A stretch of 64,000 bases of DNA from the NCBI RefSeq assembly GCF_027744825.2, contig NC_071336.1, forward strand, positions 12,215,001 to 12,279,000. Direction: 5' to 3'. The notes under the pieces were generated by a model. That model had not been told where the DNA came from and made no database searches. It saw only the letters and a list, made by a program, of their open reading frames with translations. Positions 57,603 through 64,000 of this stretch are shown here, one piece after another. The translations under genes and the position numbers were made by a program. The DNA comes from Synchiropus splendidus (taxonomy: Eukaryota; Chordata; Actinopteri; Syngnathiformes; Callionymidae). Numbering within the stretch: position 1 is the first letter of the stretch; each line of letters starts with the position of its first letter.

Positions 57603-59275
57603 CTTATCAAGCAACGGTTCTTCATACCAATTCATTTGTGGAGAACTTGTCCTACAGTCATCAATCAAGATTCTTTTTTCATTTCAAATGTCAGTAGTTG
57701 GCCACGGAGGTGATCATCTCCTCCACGACTCCTACTCTCGACAAGGCTCTATTCTATTTTTGGGTTATGCCTAAATTAAAAATGAAAGAAAGCACTTCTG
57801 TAGCTTCAACCGATGTTGCTGCGAACACCAACAAAAGCCAAAACCGATATTGAAACTGATTATTGGTGCAGTTACGTCAGAAAAATGGGAAAGGCGTGAC
57901 CTTTAATGAGCAGATTCCCATGACGATATGGGAGTGAATAGTCAATGGAAAAAAAATCTCTAAAGCCCACACCCCTCACCCAGTCTGTCTCCAGATTGTT
58001 AGCCCAGTGATATATTCACTGCTCCTCGCTGCTGATGACAGACACTATGAGCATTAAATAAAAACACAACAACCCGAGGAATACGAGGATAAATGAGTCG
58101 AGGGAAGCAGATGACGGATGAGACAGACTGATGAATCCACACTATCTCCACCAGTGGGGACCAAACTGAGAGGCTGGCACACACCCGACCCAGTGAAGAG
58201 AAGATGAATCGACTGTCTTCTGAGAACTGTTCTGTTCCGTGTTTTACGGAGAGACACTATAATAATACTCCATAACATAACGCCAGAAAACAACGAAACC
58301 TCTCCGCTGCCTTCAAGTTACTAGAGGTCAGAGCTTTATTTCAGTCTGACAGTTCCATCTGAATCTTTGCATTCATCACCTGGAAAACAGAGTAGCTTTT
58401 TTCAGTCCTCAGATTCTTTTGGTGGTAACATACAGTCATTGGCACGCACAGGCAGCCTCACCGCTGGAAGCAGACAGAAGTGATGGATGAGACAGGTCAC
58501 CTCGTGTACTTAGATATGAGCAGGAAGAACGAGCCTGTTCACCTAAGTGGGTGTTGATGTAAACAGCTGCGAGCTAATGTTGCATATGGAGCGAGCGTGA
58601 TGCGGGATTAATGGTGGACAGCTGATTGGAGGCTGTTTATTTGTATGAAAAAGGTTGACGGACCTGGCACGTATATACTCCCTGACATGTCTTCTCATAA
58701 ACAACGATGGTTTAAAAGCTAAGTGAGCCAGACAGGGTCTATTGCACGTGATGATCAGTCGTGAAAGCAGAATAATTCATCCAAAGTCTGTCACCGCAGT
58801 AAACGCTCTCCATTTATATCGGACATCAAACCGACAGTGGTGCAGTCCAGCTTTGTGTACATGGCGATGCTGATGCATATTTATGGATATATCACACTTG
58901 AAGAATGCATAAAAAACTCAACATTCATCACAGTTGATAGCAATGAAAAAGAGTAAACAAGAGTGCAGTGTATTTATGAGAACAGCAGTGAGTCAGAGTT
59001 GCACATCGAACAGCCGTTTTGTTTTGAAGTGTTGTATATGGGAACAGAAGCCAATAATACAAGCGATTCATTGTTTAAAAAAAAAAAGTTATGGCAGAAT
59101 GCTGTCCCTGCATCTCTTACTATGTCCACTCAGCTGATCCACATATATGTAACTCTTAGTTTGAATTCTGCACTGTGACTGCTTCCACGTTTTTGGACCT
59201 ACAGTAAGGCACCATTTTGAAAGAGGCCTGTGATTTTACGAGACAGATTTGTCCACCTAAGTCAGTCAGACACGC

Positions 59276-59355
59276 AGATTGCAAGAGAGTGAGCAAGAGA
59301 GGGAGAGACAGCAAGAGAATGAGAGAGAGAGAGTGAGCGAGAGACAGAGAGAGAT
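59276..59355 (+). repeat. GAGA-rich purine tract
   Basis: GCAAGAGAGTGAGCAAGAGA followed by GGGAGAGACAGCAAGAGAATG and GAGAGAGAGAGTGAGCGAGAG. Confidence 0.85.
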
Positions 59356-60049
59356 CATGTTTTTTGTGTCTGTGTGTCACAGGGTTTCATCAAAGTGTTT
59401 CTAAAAATAGAAGCATGGCTCGCCAGCTCCACAGCGTGATGTTATATAACGCTGTCCAAACCTGATTTCATACGGCAAGCAGACATTCATACCGTATTCT
59501 GCCTCTTAGCCAGAAGCTAAGCAGACAAATTTGCACATAATTCACGTCTATTTCCGACTCCATTATCTTTTTTAAGTGCGCTGATTGAGAAAACAAACAC
59601 ATTATGGCCATGCTCTCTTGTTTGCAGGTGTTGTGGTGGAAATATGTTTTCAAACATACGTTGGACACGTGTTTTATCATGGAAAAAAAAAAAGTGTGTG
59701 TTTCAAAAGCTGTGGCCGCATTATAGACATAAATACAATTTATTTTTTTGTCTATTGTTTACAAGGAGGTCTAACATCTGACGCTTACAATACGTCAGTT
59801 CAGTCCCCTAACTTGTCAGCTAATAACAGTGTCATCAACACTGAACAAAAAAATCATAAACCACACAATAAGGGACCTCTAACTTAATTGAATTAAATCT
59901 AGCATTCTGAAAATAATATTTAATAGTAGCAAATATTCATAATATTTAGCACACGGTAGAATGATAAATATTAGAATGGGGTGGGGAATACTTTTATTCC
60001 ACCACAGTACAGTGTTTGGAAGCAAATCTTGAAAAAGCATTTTGTAATT

Positions 60050-60145
60050 ATTATGGCCGCAATGACTCGTCGACATAGTTGACAATAATCAACTATTAAA
60101 TTAGTCGCCAACCGCTGCGTCGAAAACTCGAGATGATGCTCTCTT
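60050..60145 (+). mobile_element. hAT-type repeat fragment with CGTCGAC motif
   Basis: GACTCGTCGACATAGTTGAC, AATAATCAACTATTAAATTA, GTCGCCAACCGCTGCGTCGA. This alternation of GTCGAC and ATTAGTC resembles a common fish hAT repeat. The extent beyond this core is unknown. Confidence 0.5.
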
Positions 60146-62372
60146 TTAGGCATATGCCAGAGCCATCTGGGGAAATGGTTGAAACTCCAGGACTATCACA
60201 ACCCAAAACATATGGGGACACTGGCTTTTACCGGACGCCCCTTTTTCCTCAGTAGGACGCCCTAAATGTATTATTAGTGCTTGTATAATGCCCAACTGGT
60301 AGCATCATCTCACTGGTTTACATTACATTGTGTTTCCGCCTGGTAATGTCGCCAAACATGATCCAAATTTGCAGATTCTCGCTCCTTTTGCAACCGTATT
60401 TTGGCCATCGCGGTCGCCATATTTGTTTACCGCCATAATCTCGCGGTGATCCACATCTCGCGCGTCACGACACTCGCTGCATGGAAGAGTGCTGCTATTG
60501 ATGGGATTCTAACGCAGATGACAGGAGTAAACTGCACATAAGTAATAAACTTATAAACAATCGTTCACAAAACTCATTGTTTTCTAATCGGAGGAATATT
60601 TGGCGTTCCTCCTCCCATGTCCGGACGAACACACAGTCCTTTCAGAATAGCGTGAAGCCTGATTTTGAGTAAACAAAAAAAATATTTAACACAAGTGTTA
60701 ACAGGTTTTTTTTCTGACTATTCACAACACTACAATCAGGTGTATCCGCGTGACTGTCGACCCGCTTTAAATGCCGACAACTCGACTCAAATCATTGAGA
60801 CAGTCGGGAACTAGACTATCAAAACAGGCATTTGTTGCTGCTCTAGTGATCACCCAATGGTGTGTTACAGTCGCACCCATTGTACTCTTGTGGCACTCAT
60901 AAGCAATCTGAAGTTTGTCACTATTTACAGGTGTTACACTCATAAATTGCACTACATCAAATAACCCTACCCATTAGCAATATTGCAGTCTAGAATAGCA
61001 ATCGCGGACAAGGCTGTTTTTTAGGCAAAACGTGTCACAAGGGATTTAAAGGCTGTTGTATTCATATGCCCATCCACAACAATAACGGCATGCATTTACG
61101 GAGACACTTGGCCTCCAATTCTGAGTGTGTGGGAGGGACATTACAGCTATGAGGTATGAGGTCTGGTGAATGGTAGTGAAGAGGTATATGAGAGTGAAAC
61201 AAATGGGCTCTGAATGGCTGAGAGGTGTAGTGATGCGTGATGGTGTTCGACAGAAACCGATGACAGCATCTTGACATCTGTAGATGTCCCAGTGGAACCC
61301 ACCAACAACAAGCTGTTCAACATCACATCACCATTCTATCTAGTCGTAACAGTCCGGCGAATGGGAGAGTTTAGAGTTCAAGATGGCCATTTGAGTTTCA
61401 TCCGTTCGAGACATGCAGCTTTGTCAAGCACTTATGAGAGAATCTTTCAGGAAGCATATTGAAATGTGCTGTGCTTTGAATCATCTTGGAGAGTATCGAC
61501 AGGTGAGAAAAGGCAAAGTGAAGCACACTCTCAATTGCCGTTTCCACGCAATCACCGTCATGAATATTATGCATAGGCCTTCAATGTGTGTGCCCATTGA
61601 GTTGCTGAAAATAGCCATAATGACCCACAAAGCTATTCTGCGTGTGTGTAAAGTGTGTAGGCTATTTTCTTACCACTTAGCATGTCCAACCTGCCTGGCA
61701 GCAAAATGCCCATGAGCCAGACGTTGCTCAGTGCTCTCCTGCACACTTCAAGTGTAAAAATAGAGGCGGTCGACTAAAAAGCATCTTCCATCCACATTAG
61801 CATGCATGAGTAATTCTCTTTCATCTGAGCAGGCTGACGGAGAAGGATAATTACTGTAGTGCTGGATTATTATTCTCTTTGTGGTGGCTTGGATTAAAAC
61901 CATGTTCTGCAAGAACATCGACGTGTGACTGTATTCTTTCTGACCAGTGTTATTAAAGGGGTTTAAAACATTTTATAGATCAATTGGAAGAGTGCACAAT
62001 TGCAACACACTGCTGTATCAATGCACAGTGATTTTAGTGTAACAGGCTTGGAAGTGGCACTGTATCTCTGGTGAAGGGCCAACAGTACCACGAACCAGTG
62101 CAACAATGTTCATGAGAATTAGAGCTAATAATATTGAAGCAACTACAACATCATCATCAGTATCATTCAGAACTGCATTGGGAGCAAAGGGGGAGACTTG
62201 GAAAAATGGGGTTGAATTTTCTGTGCTATAGAATCGTCTAGGTTTCTGCTTAGCAGATGTGATCAAAAGATTTGGGATTTGTGCTGGCGTATATTTTTAA
62301 AATCAGTATTGTGTTTGTATTATGAGGCAAGATTAAAATTTAGCTATGATTGAAAATATTAAAATACAAATA

Positions 62373-62757
62373 CACATTCTCACTCCCAAGGCATCAAAAA
62401 GTGGCTACAAGTAACATCCGACTTAGGACCTGCTCGACTTACGTCCATGCGTACTTACGACCACGGCCAGCAGATGCCTATTTTTTTTAATTCACTGTCT
62501 GGCACCACAGCACGTAGCTGCCCGGCAGCATGTACAACACTTATGGCAACCAGCTGGCATCACATACGACAGTTACAGCAGCACAGTATCCCAGCATCTC
62601 ACTCTCACACAGCCATCTACCACTACAGCAGCACATATAACCCTCGCATCAGCGTCCACTCCGACTTACGACCGGTTGGTCAGAACCAATCCCGGTCGTA
62701 AGTCGGATGTTACTTGTACTTTAAAATGGGACTTTAACGTCCAATGAGAAACGGGTC
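62373..62757 (+). mobile_element. ATTCTCACTCC repeat, copy 2, split by a MITE
   Basis: Left part CACATTCTCACTCCCAAGGC to 62405, right part from 62719 (CTTTAAAATGGGACTTTAACG, TCCAATGAGAAACGGGTCGG). The middle is the TA-flanked MITE 62408-62716. Assignment of the right part to the same repeat is from memory of similar fish repeats. Confidence 0.5.
62408..62716 (+). mobile_element. 309-bp mariner-like MITE
   Basis: Left end CAAGTAACATCCGACTTA (then GGACC); right end is its inverse, again CAAGTAACATCCGACTTA (then CGACC). TA stands just outside both ends (62406-62407 and 62717-62718), as for Tc1/mariner insertions. Related ACTTACG words recur inside. No transposase frame. Confidence 0.8.
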
Positions 62758-62771
62758 GGTGGGGATTCTAA

Positions 62772-62878
62772 TTTTCTGGGCCCACTAGATGGCACTCTGC
62801 GCTAAAATATTTGGATTTGAATAACCATTTCGATGAAACCCCACATCTGTTTCATGAAGCCTCACCACCCCATCACTA
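62772..62878 (+). mobile_element. MITE family 1, copy 4 (5' truncated)
   Basis: Starts in the middle of the family consensus: CACTAGATGGCACTCTGCGC, TAAAATATTTGGATTTGAAT, AACCATTTC; ends CTGTTTCATGAAGCCTCACC and CCCATCACTAC. Its intact right end shows the inverse of the left end of copies 2 and 3 (TGAGGCTTCATGAAACA). Confidence 0.75.
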
Positions 62879-64000
62879 CCAAAGTTGAGGGTGAGATCAT
62901 CGTTGCATGTTGAAGCGCAGAGGGGGTTATTCGGAGCAAAAACTGCGCCACCCTATGACTATTTCCAACCTTTGTCTTTCATGTGACGCGCTGCCGCGGA
63001 AAAGGAAACCTGATTCAACTGAAAGCCTACTGTGTAAACATGCTCCATGACACTTAAAAAACAGTCACTACTTGATGTTTTTTAAAGTTAGAATGTGTGG
63101 GGAACCTAACATAACAGAAAGATGACGTCAAAAAAAATATTTTGAGTTCCCCTCCTTGTACTGGTCATGTTTTCATTGTCCTTTTCCCCTCAAGACTCTT
63201 CAGTATTCCCAGTATGACCCTGAGCCAGTATCATGGAGTCTGAAGAGCCAGACTTCCACCCACAAGCCTCTCAGGCGGCTCTTAAATGACTCTCCATGGT
63301 GGTGTGAGGGTCTGACAGGGATGCCATTATCATCTTTGCATGAGGACGTCAGCGGCCACTGCTGCCTCAGCGACAACAGCATCTTAAATAAGCAAACCAT
63401 TGTAAGGGTTAATGTCCTTGTGCGCCGACGGTACTAGTGCAGAGACATCATTTGAGCAAATGTTTCCAAAACGTGATATGACTGGTGTGATCTATTACGT
63501 GCAGTGGATGAGGCCTAGACCTCTCATTGCCCTCCAACCAAATACCAATTATGTTTTCCATTTTTTTAACCAAGCCCCATCTTTATTCTGTTTATAGTGC
63601 GAGGATACAAGTCAAGACACATAAACAGTTACAGGGTCTTTTTTTATATAACTTGGACAGAAACACTGATCTAATATTAAAGAGATCGTGGAAGGCACTG
63701 GATCAACATATATTCAGCAGTGCTTTATAAATTACAAATCTTTAATTAGCGTAAGTTGAGTATCAGCCAGCTTAAACACAGGAAAAACAAATTAAGTCTC
63801 TTCGGGATAAACACTGCATCTTTGAAATTCAATGCGAGAAATCCAATCTGTTTTCATATCATAAAATACACAAGTTTGTCTGGAGGCCATGATGTGATGC
63901 AACTTTAAAATGCACTTTATTTCATTAAAATCAATGGTGATGCACAGACAACATATGACTTGGAATACGCCTTTGCCTTGCACATCCATGTCGCTCATAT

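Larger units (their letters stand above)
50536..64000 (-). other. Upstream of coding exon 1, probably 5' UTR intron; no gene recognised
   Basis: The strong acceptor at 50536 implies an intron running rightward. I found no CpG-rich promoter, no convincing non-coding exon and no second gene in these 13.5 kb. Contents seen: dispersed repeats at 55249, 57450, 60050, 62373, 62408 and 62772; a poly-A run at 53472; a CT-rich stretch at 55146-55202; a GA-rich run at 59276-59355. Confidence 0.6.

Noticed and set aside
1..64000. tRNA, rRNA, CRISPR array, bacterial operon or phage content
   Set aside because: None seen: no cloverleaf with both boxes, no spaced direct-repeat array, no prokaryotic gene layout. 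The only B-box-like string (near 46427) sits in a decayed repeat.

Overview
This window is vertebrate nuclear DNA, almost certainly from a teleost fish. It has a multi-exon gene with GT-AG introns, long AT-rich non-coding stretches, microsatellites and many decayed DNA-transposon fragments of fish type. There are no operons, ribosome binding sites or other bacterial features. The species cannot be named from the sequence.

The one gene I can support is a neuroligin on the minus strand. It best matches neuroligin-2 (nlgn2; teleosts carry nlgn2a and nlgn2b, and I cannot say which this is). Seven coding exons run right to left: 50252-49778, 23602-23453, 9691-9506, 7792-7527, 6154-6001, 5754-5388 and 5290-4456. 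Joined, they give 2433 nt, which is 810 codons plus TAG with every junction in phase. The product is a postsynaptic adhesion protein: signal peptide, catalytically dead esterase domain, Pro/Thr-rich stalk, one membrane helix, and a cytoplasmic tail with the gephyrin-binding motif and a TTRV PDZ ligand. The first coding exon also carries about 283 nt of 5' leader with a short upstream ORF. A probable polyadenylation signal lies at 3273-3278.

Layout: 1-3250 is downstream intergenic DNA with no recognised gene; about 3255-4455 is the inferred 3' UTR; 4456-9691 holds the compact 3' half of the gene (six introns in total, the smallest 97 bp); 9692-23452 is a 13.8-kb intron; 23603-49777 is a 26-kb intron at the place where other neuroligins insert splice-site-A cassettes; 50536-64000 is upstream DNA, probably an intron in the 5' UTR, with no exon or promoter recognised.

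The non-coding DNA holds the rest of the interest. It has a hAT deletion derivative with an 8-bp target duplication and a transposase N-terminal stub; a PIF/Harbinger-like MITE with TAA duplications; a TA-flanked mariner-like MITE nested inside another repeat; four copies of one MITE family; three perfect or near-perfect hairpins; and kilobase-scale strand-asymmetric low-complexity tracts. I saw no tRNA, rRNA, CRISPR array, intact transposase or second protein gene. I see no previously undescribed system; the hairpins and the nested repeats are the most unusual structures.
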